Assembly (NCBI GenBank): GCA_963970005.1
Contig: CAXAMN010022917.1
Location: 25,087-89,086, forward strand
Reading direction: 5' to 3'
Length of the DNA stretch: 64,000 bases
Source of the DNA: Durusdinium trenchii
Lineage: Eukaryota; Sar; Dinophyceae; Suessiales; Symbiodiniaceae
Under the pieces are notes generated by a model, which ran no database searches, was not told the origin of the DNA, and saw only the letters and a program-made list of their open reading frames with translations. The translations under genes were made by a program, and so were the position numbers. Shown here piece by piece: positions 11,801 through 21,300 of this stretch (position 1 is its first letter; each line of letters opens with the position of its first letter).

Positions 11801-14268
11801 GGAGATGGGCCGTTCGGAGCCCTAGATGGACTTGGGGATTGTGCCTTTGGTGATCCAAGGAGCCGCCCCTACAGTCGTCTGGGGCGGTTCGCCAGCGCGG
11901 GCGACCGACGGTGTTCTTGCGCCGGGGCAGTCACACCCGAGCAAGCTCGCTCCGGCGCCTTCTTTTTGTACTCCTCGGCGTATTGGGCCTCATGGCGGTG
12001 TGCAGGGTGTACCAAACCCTACCACCAGTATGTCAGCAACAGTCTGCCACCCCCCTCAAAAATCCCAGATACTCCGTGGGACTGCCATATATGCCGCCCC
12101 ATTGACCCCTCAAACCACCCAATGTAGGCATATATGGCATACATGGAGTGTCTGGGAATGATTCAAGATATGTCCCCCGGGAAACAATGGGAATCGTCAT
12201 GTGACCACGATCATGCCTGAACTTGTGGACGTCACACACCTATACAATTCCTTGCGCAACCACAGGCCTGCAACGCTAATGGGAATCAGTTGAAAAGATC
12301 ATATTACCAGACACTCCATGTATGCCATATATGCCTACATTGACCACCCCCAAAACCACTCCAATGTAGGCATAGATGGCAGTCCCGTGGGGCGTCTGGG
12401 ATATTTCCAGGACTGACTTGGCTTGACAGCCAAATTCCAGGGAGGGATCGAGATCGGTGGCAAAGCCAAGTGGCTCACCCAGCTCTACCCGAATCCCACC
12501 ATTCGAATGGCAAAGCCCCTAAGCTGAACCCTTTGGGAATTGAGCCATTCGCCTGTGACTTTGGGGGGGAATAGCGCCGGCTGCCAACCTCACCACCAAA
12601 TCCCACCAAAAAAAAGGCCGAGGCCAATTGCAATCCCGCAAGCGAGCAACAAGCTAACACCAACGAATGGAGAAGCAAAAAAGAATGAGACACTCCATGG
12701 GACTGCCATATATGCCGATCAGTTGGGGTGGTTTGAGGGGTTAATGAAATCCGGTCCACCTATCAAAAAACACGGCCCCCCCCCCCTAATAAGGAAACCG
12801 CGGTCGCATTTTTTCTAATAGGGGGTCCCTGAAATCGGGGGGGTCAAAATAGGTCACCTGGGAAGAGCTTCAAAACCAAAAAGTAAGTCAGTAAAATTTT
12901 ATATAAAATCCTTTATTAAACTCGTGTCAAAAATGCAAAAAAGCTCCAGATCGAAGGGTCTTTTCTTTTCCCCTATACAAAAACCTTCATTAGAATAGTG
13001 ATTCTTCAGTAGACTAACAGCTAAAGCTTTCGAAAGGTGATGTCGCTGTGCCATGCGGTGTTGCATGACCTCGGTGGCAAGTGCGTTTGCGTGAGTCCGT
13101 GCCATTGGGGGAAGGAAAGCCTGCTGGTGTAAGCGCGGCGTGTCATGGTGGATAGACAGGGCCAGGGCGGACAAAGGTGGGCAGTTACGGTTGTTTTTGG
13201 AACCTAATTTAAAAAAACTCCTCCAAAGTCGGCAATGTTGGTAGTTTAGTAGCGGCTTGAAAGGGCGGTAATTTAAAAACAAATATAAACCGTATTTAGG
13301 GGTTTCCGACATGACTTTTTTCTAACAGGGGTCCGTTTTTCATAGGTACTCGGGATTAGGCATACTTGGGGCGGCATATATGGCAGTCCCATGGAGTCTC
13401 TGGGAACATGTCCGTGTTGACCGCCGATCGTTCCGATGACGCTCGTCTTCACCTCGGCGACGGCGCGGTCCCCGGCCTCGGTGGGCAAGGCCGTCTTCGC
13501 GACCGCGCAGGTCGAGCGCCAAGCGCCACGCAAACGGCCCACCTGGCGAACCCGGTGGCGAACGCGAAAAGAAGTGGCGGCAAGTGGTGGAACGTCCGAA
13601 CGAAAGTGGAACGTCCGAGTCCGATGTTTTGAAGGTATATAAATCGATGGCATTCATGGACATAGATGGAAATAGACCCCCTGGCCTGGAAGAAAGGTGT
13701 GGTTGAGAGTCTACAGTAACATCAATGGACGTTTCAAGAACCTAAGTGGTCCACGAATGAATGGGTCGTTCCAAAGAGCTCCCTCGTTCGTTCCCAAGTC
13801 GTGAGGAGATCGGCAGGGCACCCGGGACCCTGCGAATTAGATGGGTTCGCGGGATGTTCAGGAGTCGTTTCCCTGCAATTTCATCGGGAAGCTCTTTCCA
13901 TTTTGCGTGTGGAAGAACACCCTTTAAACAAAATCTGTGAAAGCTGCATGCAGGATTTGGAGGACATGAAACCCTGGAACTTTGACTTGGTGACATTGTG
14001 GCCACCAGGAGGGGGGTGGCCCCCATACATGGATGGTCCAACAATTCCCAACCTTCCGATGTGTGGTCCGAACACACCACTCATCTCCATCGGGCACTGA
14101 TTCAAAACAGCTGCCCTCGGGTGTTCTGAAGAGGGAAGACTTCGCACACCCAGAGAGTTCGGCTTTCTCTCTCGCCTTGTTCTTGTAGGCCACAGAGAGT
14201 AAGTTCCTCTCCTCCACGGAGAGTTGGGGATTCGTCTTGATCACTTGCTTCATGTGTTCCACGACCTC
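8778..14268 (-). CDS. 14-3-3 protein gene (partial; six exons found)
   Basis: 14-3-3 proteins are dimeric, all-helical adaptors that bind phosphoserine/phosphothreonine motifs in partner proteins. Exons in transcription order are 14268-14176, 13542-13445, 10909-10792, 10521-10435, 9170-9060 and 8804-8778. Together they cover helices B to H: SVEERNLLSVAYKN, then VGRLRGAWRS, SKVFFLKMRG, DYYRYLAE, and HPIRLGLMLS followed by VFSYEILQ. The phosphate-binding Lys (YKN), Arg (RLRGAWR) and the Arg-Tyr pair (YYRYLAE) are present. The Asn normally found in the LALN motif is Ser here (LMLS). Reading phase is conserved across all five introns if GC and GA donors are allowed. The N-terminal exon (helix A) and the C-terminal helix I were not found; a candidate tail ending in a TAA at 8606-8608 is weak. 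The gene lies downstream of ALDH12 on the same strand. Confidence 0.88.
9060..9170 (-). CDS. 14-3-3 exon 5 of those found
   Basis: A strong acceptor (CTGCTTTTGCAG) precedes 37 codons, EQLPAVHPIRLGLMLSRAVF then SYEILQQKEEACQIARQ. This is the family's most conserved block (HPIRLGLALNFSVFYYEIL). Asn is replaced by Ser within LMLS, while the Glu of YEIL is kept. The donor is CAG|GCGGGA, a GC donor. Confidence 0.9.
10435..10521 (-). CDS. 14-3-3 exon 4 of those found
   Basis: Starts DYYRYLAELRGESNQ after a TTGAG acceptor; the Arg-Tyr pair is the classic phosphate-binding pair. The segment continues to ARKANEEAW. The right boundary is uncertain: TGG|GATGCT (GA donor, 87 nt) and AAA|GTCC (GT donor, longer) are both in phase with the next exon. 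Confidence 0.85.
10792..10909 (-). CDS. 14-3-3 exon 3 of those found
   Basis: 118 nt encoding HRMKSAKEEMITLLEDQLLP and SKVFFLKMRG, the family's helix D and the start of helix E. The next exon resumes at DYYRYLAE only if the donor is GGT|GAGCC, a GA donor; a GTGAGC nearby at 10793-10788 looks like a perfect GT donor but would break the frame. This makes it a good test case for non-canonical splicing. Confidence 0.85.
12064..12156. mobile_element. TIR element family C, copy 1
   Basis: Inverted ends of the form CCAGA-ACTCC-TG...CA-GGAGT-TCTGGG, with ATATGCC/GGCATAT arms inside and a core related to CCCCTCAAACCACCCCAA. It encodes nothing. Located in an intron of the 14-3-3 gene. Confidence 0.75.
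12307..12400. mobile_element. TIR element family C, copy 2
   Basis: Begins CCAGACACTCCATGTATGCC and ends with GGCAGTCCCGTGGGGCGTCT followed by GGG. Core and length match copy 1, 150 bp away, so this pair may come from local insertion or duplication. Confidence 0.75.
12687..13404. mobile_element. family C element split by a second inverted-repeat insertion
   Basis: The left arm GACACTCCATGGGACTGCCA at 12687 and the inverse arm GGCAGTCCCATGGAGTCTCT near 13383 are a matching pair, but 600 bp lies between them instead of the usual 30-40 bp. The inner sequence itself has inverted ends: ACCTAT-AAAAAAC near 12758 and GTTTTTCATAGGT near 13348, each with a C- or G-run and a TTTTTTCTAA tract. The simplest reading is one element inserted in another. 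Confidence 0.6.
13445..13542 (-). CDS. 14-3-3 exon 2 of those found
   Basis: Begins after CGCCAG with VGRLRGAWRSTCAVAKT, which aligns with the family's VGARRASWRIISSIEQK; the second phosphate-binding Arg and the Trp are kept. Phase is 0 at the acceptor. The best phase-consistent end is AAGAC|GAGCG, a GA donor leaving two bases that join the single T at the start of the next exon. A GT donor a few bases downstream is possible. Confidence 0.8.
14176..14268 (-). CDS. 14-3-3 exon 1 of those found
   Basis: Thirty-one codons, EVVEHMKQVIKTNPQLSVEE onward to NLLSVAYKNK. The acceptor is CTCAG (just above 14268) and the donor reads AAG|GCGAGA, a GC donor. This matches 14-3-3 helix B and the start of helix C, including the phosphate-binding Lys of YKN. 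The exact left edge of the protein segment is less certain, since the frame remains open upstream. Confidence 0.85.
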
Positions 14269-15458
14269 CTGAGTTTCTTCGTGCACGAGAACACGGACCG
14301 GCGGGGCCGGCGGGCATAGCAAGTGCAGGAAGTGCAGGAAGCAGTCACCCACCCCCCCAAACAAAAAGAAAAACTGAAGAGTGTTTGTTTACTCATGTTT
14401 ACCCCCTATCACCCCTATCACCCCTGAGTCAGTCTTCTGCCGGAGCTTCTTCTTCACATTAGTCCCCCTGATTTGGGGGGTCTTGACTGCCAGTCTGGGC
14501 GTACGGGCGGGAGCACATGCATGTGAGCTCAGCTTTATAAGGCTGTCCATAGGTCCTTTGCTAAGGGTTTAACCTTTAACTTAACGGTTTAGTAGGAAAA
14601 TCCTGTCTAAACCAAAAGGACTCAGGATCTATCTACGAACGCCTGAGGACAAGCGAGGCGTGAGCACGAGGCGCTTATAGGCGCGAAGCGAGGCGCGTGC
14701 TTCACTTCACCCTCTTTCACCCAGGACGTTCACCTGAAAAAGGAGCTTCGGAACCGACTACCCTCCCCGCAACAAACATGGAAGTGGACAACTCCCTGCT
14801 TGTAGAGGAGAATAGTCATTCCAGTGGCAAGTGTCCACTTCCATGATTGTTGGAGAGAGGATGTCAAATATATCACTTCAAGCTGGTACCGTTCGCGGTC
14901 GCAAGAACGTCCCTCGTTCGCGGTCACTTCACGTGTTTCCTTGCAGGTTCGTTGCGTGTTTTCTTTGGTGAACGATTCAACCGTTTTTTCGTTGGGGGCG
15001 CAAGCATTGTCCCAATTTTGAAAAGTTGAGGTCGACAAAACACGGGGCGAGCAAATCACAACATGCAACTACGTTGATGTCTGTGATTGTCTGTGTACGT
15101 TTTGTCTTTTTATTCATCAGCTTTATTCTGTGGGTACAGCTAGTCAACAACCAGGTTGCACAAACACATACAAACACCAAGGCGCGTCATAGCGTTCGGC
15201 CAACGCGGCCAACTGAGCAAGGTAGAACTCCTTGTCCTCAGAGCACGTGAACATGTTAAGCGTTATGTCACAACTCGCCAGCGACGGGATGGGGGGCTCC
15301 AAGAACATGTTGGAATAATGTCAATTCTGCTAAATTGTGACACAGGCGCGTTCGGACACATATTGAAACATGTCGTGTCGACTGATTCGGGCGAAAAGAA
15401 GCGTGTCCTAATTTCCTTTGAAAAGGCATCCTGATGTCACTGGAATCTGGGAAACATC

Positions 15459-15563
15459 TACCAGGAGTCACATGTCGGGGTGGCTTTTAGTCCCATCCAG
15501 TGAGTGGAGTAGCTGCGCACCCCTCTCCTCCAAGTTCGGCACCCCGACATGTGACTGCTGGTA
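15459..15563. mobile_element. TIR element family B, copy 1
   Basis: The 24-bp ends are near-perfect inverted repeats: TACCAGGAGTCACATGTCGG at the left against the complement of CCGACATGTGACTGCTGGTA at the right, with one mismatch. The interior includes ATCCAGTGAGTGGAGT. Non-coding, 105 bp, MITE-like. Confidence 0.85.
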
Positions 15564-16040
15564 ATATGTTCTTCTTGGCCCCCCCATCTCAGGGTCTGCT
15601 CACATCAAGGTCCAAGAGGTATATACCTACTAATAAGAGTGACAGGATAGACCATATTGAAGTGGAATTTTGAAAACTAACTATATAACTATATAACGTA
15701 GCTAACTATATAACTTACAATGCAGGGCAATTACTCCATTATAGTTATAAGTTATAAGGCAATATGGAATTCTGAAAGCGGAGACGAACGGAGAAATTGC
15801 CGAACCACGCCCACTGGCCCTGTTTCTCGGGGCTCCTGCACCCAGTGTCCCGAAACTCAAGCCAGGGATATAGTCAATGCTGTGTGTGAGTCACAGTCGA
15901 ATCCGACACCCACACTTGGCCCATCTAATAAAGGAAGGAGTTGAAAGCTATCCATGTTTTCCATGGCTATCCGGAGGCACAATCCGACAGCCCTGCCTTG
16001 GGAGATGCGTATCCGAAATCAAACAACATAAATATCATAA

Positions 16041-16138
16041 CCCAGGTCACGACCCATGGGACTGCCATGGGACTGCCGATCAGTTGGGGTGGTTTTAGGG
16101 GTCAATGTAAGCTATGGCAGTCGTATGGAGTGTCCGGG
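16041..16138. mobile_element. TIR element family C, copy 4
   Basis: Contains CCCATGGGACTGCC twice, then the family core GATCAGTTGGGGTGGTTTTA and the closing arm GGCAGTCGTATGGAGTGTCC. The ends are degenerate compared with the other copies. Confidence 0.7.
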
Positions 16139-16353
16139 TTATAGTAATATCAAAACTCAAGTAGATCTTTCGTTCGGATGCTGAAGAAAGATCTCCACCA
16201 GCCCTGCGAGATGACCAGCCCGTCTTTGTCCCCGTATACTCTCTGTGCAAGCAGCTCGGTGGCTCAGCATCACGGTTTTGGAGCAGCTCGATGGCGGACT
16301 TTGAAAAGGGCCGCGGACATGGCATAAGACATCCACAAATACGTGGAACGGGT

Positions 16354-16472
16354 GCATCGCTACGAGTAACAAGGGCATCGCTACTAGTAACAAGAAGCTA
16401 CTAGTAGCGATGCGCATGTTACTAGTAGCTTCTTGCTACTAGTAATGCCCTTGTTACTATAGTAGCGATGCC
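16354..16472. repeat. ACTAGT modular array with long inverted arms
   Basis: Units resembling GGCATCGCTACTAGTAACAA alternate in both orientations. Bases 16374-16450 form an almost complete hairpin whose arms each carry several ACTAGT palindromes around a short GATGCGCATG centre. Related arrays occur at 37.5, 38.5, 51.6 and 53.3 kb. Confidence 0.8.
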
Positions 16473-17070
16473 CAATACCCTAAGCATAAGTGGACAGGTC
16501 AGCTTTCCTGGACCTGATGGTCTTCGAGTAACCATCTGTCCTGGACCTGATTGTTCTATCCAAGTCAGCCTGCCAAAACATCACTGGCTCAATGGTAGGC
16601 CCATATCCTGTCAAACCATCCATCCCATCCCATGGGACCTCAACCCGTTCTTCCGCATGTTTGCGACTCACTCCGGCGATCCTTGCGCCCGCGCCGTGCG
16701 GGAGCGAGAGCGAGAGCTTTCTATTGTGCAGTGTATTGCGGTGCTCTCCAGTTGAAGTTCCTGTTGTGAAATCAAGTCTTAGCCTAACATATAGGCTTGA
16801 CTAGGACATCATGACACTCAAATGGCTTGACTAGGCTGCACTAACAAAGAAAGTCTTCCTAACAAATGGCTATGAGATATGGCCCTCCCAAATGCTTCAC
16901 AATGTCCAACTGCAACTGGTGCACCTTTGTTTGCTGACAAACGACTGTGCACAGCACCCGTTCGAACAAATCCATCGCCAACGGAGGGCGAAACAGGCGA
17001 AAAAGCTTGCTTTCAGAAGGTTACAGTGGTTTTAGGATAGATGGTGCAATCCCTGGCCAACAAAAATCGT

Positions 17071-17094
17071 ATATTATATATATATATATATATG
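17071..17094. repeat. TA dinucleotide microsatellite
   Basis: An uninterrupted run of TA dinucleotides; similar tracts occur at 17413-17430, 38864-38885 and many other sites in the window. Confidence 0.8.
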
Positions 17095-18237
17095 TACCCC
17101 TGTCGAAGTGGAACCTTAGGCCCCTGGGAAGACTAGTTTCCTGAGGAAGTATGAGGAATTGTTCTTGACTGATATAAAGAATTCACGTCATTTCACTTGC
17201 TCTGCACATACCCATCCTCCCAAGGCAAAGAACTTGTTCGTGCGGCAGAACTTGCAGCCGTCCCTGTCCATTCTTTGTGATGGACCGGCCCGGCGAACGC
17301 AAAAAGTTGCGGACTGATCCCCATCTGTCATGGACCAATCAAAAGGCGTGCTGGCAGCAATGTGCATGATTGACTTATTTATTGAAAGAACCGCTTGAAC
17401 TTCCATTTGTATTATATATATATATATATGTGTGTGTATAGGCTGTATAGCGTGTATAGACATCCCCAGTGAATTCAGGAAATCCCACTGACTGTTTGAT
17501 ACCGTTTGATACTGTTTGTAGATAGCTGGAGCTTTGCAAGATCTGTGGATGTCAGTGTAGACTCGTTCCAGTCATCTGAGCGACTTCCCCTCTCATCTCA
17601 CCTATCACGTTGAGCACTGGGGCCGGGAAACAACCAATGAACATGAAACGTGAAGCTACTGGTCGTCAATGCAAATACTCACATTGTTTTGACACAAGGA
17701 TTCTACACACGCACACGATTCTGAAGAATGAGAGGCAATGCCCTCAAAGAGTCACATTTATGTGATCGACATGGATCACAAATGGACTTAGACTTAGAAC
17801 ATGGCACCCTTCGAACACCATGCTCAACAAACCGTGTTCATCCCAAACACAATTAATTACCCTCCATGGCTTGGGCGATGTGAGCAGTGCGGCCTAACCA
17901 GAAACCAATGCGGCCTTATGGTCATATCCCAGGCAAAGACTTGTAATAAAGGTCATGAGTCATTAAGTTGAAAAATAAACCGCACCCAAATGCACCCAAC
18001 CACCTGTCTTGATAGAACAAAGTGCTACTTTGCATCGTTAAGTGCTCTCAAACCCGGTGCTTCACATGGTGCCACTATGTGCCACTCACCTTCTCTTTAG
18101 AACATCGTGGTAGCTCATGGTAGCTTATGGGAGCCTGATGTAGCTTGAGTATGCTCCCAAAAATCGCCAGCCACTTGGTCTCCCCACTTGTTCCTCGTGC
18201 CACCAACCTCCTGCCTCCCCACCTGCCTCTCCACCGC

Positions 18238-18305
18238 TCAACTCTGCGGAGGGATCTGACTCGTGGGGCCATAGTCGTAGATCACTTCGCGATGCGAGGA
18301 CCAAC
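18238..18305 (-). CDS. P5CDH: ALDH12 last exon with stop codon
   Basis: Encodes WSSHREVIYDYGPTSQIPPQ, Ser and a TGA stop, matching the C-terminal WSCHREVIYDYGP of plant P5CDH. The acceptor is CCGAG with two bases completing the split codon. Confidence 0.93.
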
Positions 18306-21300
18306 CTCGGGTGACCGGTCGACGGAGTCGGAGCGGCGCGGGGCTGGGCGATGCGCGTGTGGTGGGGCACTGGCGGTGATGGTGGGGCGGTCAAAGGGTG
18401 GTTAGTGGGGGAGGTGGGAGATGGGCATGTTCCACATTGAAATGGGTGTGCCCAGATCCTGGAAAAAATAATTCCGGGTGGCACGTGCGAGCAAGAATGG
18501 GCGTTCTTTGTTGGGCTACCCTAAGAATCCGGGCTCTCAAACACATAGGGCTATAGGGTTTCGTTCGGGTCACCCCTGCGTTCCGGTGTCGGGTCCGACC
18601 CCCTGCGGAGAGCCCGTTCGGATTCTTTGGGTATAGGCATATTTGCCTGCCTTGGCGTTGGTCCATTTAGGGATGGACCTTTCCAGGTGATTCGTTTGGG
18701 CCCCAAGTGGTGTGCTCGATACAGCAAGTCAAAAGGGATGAGGTACCTGTGATCCGGCACTATCCCGGTGGATGAATCTGGTTGAATCAATTTGAATTTG
18801 AATAGTTCAAATCTCAAATAAGGCTTAGGTCGCGGAAAGACGAACTGAAGTTGGGTTGGGCTGAGTTCGCTGTCGCTGCGAAGTTATGCCGATTTCCAGC
18901 CTGGCCGAAAGACGGCGGCCAAACCGATTTTGCGGCCGCCCGAATCCACTGGATGAGCGATATAGGGAAGCAGGGCCACCACAATGAGCAGTTTGGTTCG
19001 CCTGTGGAACTGACACTGCTGCCCTTTTTTTTTGTGCTTTCTTGATCTAGCAGCTCAGGGGCCCATTGTCCGCTGCTATGTTTGCGAGTCGGAGTGTATA
19101 TTATTATCTTTTTCCTTTTGAAACGTCTCGCTCGCTGGCTTTCTATCTTTTCTTCTGAGCCATCGCAAATCCCAAACTTGGACTAGGCTTCAAACCATCT
19201 ATCTCTGATTTCCTCAGTGCACCCTGTTTGTATGATATGTATGGCCGTCTAAGTTAAGTAAGAAACTGCATATACATTTGGATACATATATATGTATTAT
19301 TATGATGAGTTGGGTCTATCATATTACCTGTAACAGTGGATGATGATGGTTAGTGAAGGCCTTGGTTTAAAAAAACAAAATGATATAATATATGATAATT
19401 GTTTACTGACTGTTACAGGTAATAGGACAAACCCTAATCATGAGTATATATTTTGATTAGAAACTTTCTATATTGAGAAACCGTTGCCAGGGTCAATAAT
19501 GAACCTCCCAAACCCCATTGATAGAACATTAACATCCGCCACTACAACATCCGCCTAGTTTAACTTTGGGACCTTCCCTTCCATTTATGTCATGTCCTGT
19601 CCCCAAACGGAATCCACTCCGTTTGAGGCTACTAGGAGACACAGCTGGCCTTCTGAAGATTCCGAAGAAATGACATCTGGGTACACATGTCATGCATTCT
19701 AATTTAGATTTAATCAACAACATCTTTCGGAGAAGTCACAGGGCAAACGTCGCACCCTGGAAGGTTGACATGGAACTCAAACAAACACTGTTTGTTGGAG
19801 GAAGCAGTCTTTCAAATGTCCATGTTCAACTTGTTAAAATTCCCGCGGGTTTTATTAAGAACTCTTCCTGTGTCACCCACATGGGTCAGCTTCAGCTGTC
19901 TTCCAAGCGACAAAGCTGAATGGCGTGCTTGGTATGGATGCCTCGTCCGGACTCAGCGCCCAATTGACCCGATCGAAATGATGCCATCCTATTCACACAC
20001 CCGTCCTCAGGGAGGATCCACCCCAGCGCACACCCGCGTCCTTTTGGTAGACAGCTATATATTGGTGCCGACTTGGAAGAGTGCGGCCCTCGAGACAAAG
20101 ACGGGTGCTCACCTAGTCGTGTCACACCGAGTCCAGCCATGAATGACTAAAACGAACGGCACTACAAACGGCTAAAGACTGCATCATTGTCACTGGCGTA
20201 GACCTTTGGCAGTATAGGCCAGTTCGGTGACCAGACCAATGAAGGATCTTGAAGGGCGTGGCGTGTTGGTTGTTTTTTTGTTGTTGTCTGGTGACGTATT
20301 TGCGCCGAACTCTTCCATCTCCTCCGCGTCGGTGGTCGTGGGGTGTTGCAGATGTGTTCTCCAACTGGAAACGTCACTGCGGACAACGTCACGCCACTTA
20401 CAGTAACTGCCACTTGCCCCATGGGAATGGAGTACCGAAAGTGGTCAGAAACAGTGAGACAAGGAAAACCACATGCACCAGTCACGACGAGCGTTCGGGG
20501 TGCCGGCGAACGACTGGAGGAAGGAGTTGGGTGACCCATGGTGACCGCTCCTGGGACGAACCAAACCACCCCGGCCCGGTTGGCCGACCGCGACTCCGAC
20601 CAGCGCGGTCCACCCGGTTGGTCGCCTCCGGCACGTACGTCCCCAGAGGGCCCAAACCAGTGCTGGACCGGAGCACCGGTGGTGCGTGCCCGTGCCTGGA
20701 TAGCATGGAGGTGAAAAAGGTGGTGAAAATGCGAAGAACTGAGGAAAACAAAGGGAAAACCGGATGTAAAACACCTAGAGATGACTGGTAGATTTGGGGA
20801 TGAGTTGGGTGGGTTTGATGGGGTCAAGTCAGGTTGAATGGAAGTGCTAAAAGATGCTAAAAGCCATTGTCTGTAGAGAAATGTCGAGAAGAGCAGCCTT
20901 CCAAGGGACCAATGACTAACTTGGAGTGTAGCTTCTTCTTGATGGAGGTGCTAGGAAAGTCCTTGATCGACCGAGTACAACCTGCGTGCCCCATGAAAGT
21001 CACCGCTAAACTCCGGACTCTTACATCATGGAACTGCTGTTGAATTGAGCATATGAAAAGGCTACTGCAAGAGCCAGCCAGCAAAAATATGATGGTACTG
21101 TTAGAGTTCAGCTTTGTCGCATTAGTTTCAACCAATTTCAGCAACTTGAGAGGGAAATGAGCTCCCTCAGGCGCCCTCTCCTCAGCAACATGTAACATGG
21201 CAATCTACAATCCAGTGGAAATCTCTTCACCTTTGGGGTCATGTGATTCCTTTGGAGGTCGACCTTGCGACCTCACCACTCCGCCCATCGGCACCCGATC

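Larger units (their letters stand above)
14269..18237. other. intergenic DNA between 14-3-3 and ALDH12
   Basis: The missing 5' exon(s) of the 14-3-3 gene should lie here, but I could not find a helix-A motif. The region holds a family B TIR element (15459-15563), a family C element (16041-16138), an ACTAGT array (16354-16472) and TA-rich microsatellites near 17071 and 17413. A minus-strand coding-like stretch around 16.16-16.41 kb was not convincing. Confidence 0.5.

Noticed and set aside
11322..11858. Minus-strand ORF of 178 codons within the 14-3-3 intron
   Set aside because: No family resemblance and the 14-3-3 protein is complete across this intron without it.
20162..20827. Minus-strand ORF of 221 codons as one protein
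   Set aside because: Only the segment 20633-20695 matches ALDH12 in this frame; the rest is intron that happens to stay open, and the next ALDH12 exon is in another frame.
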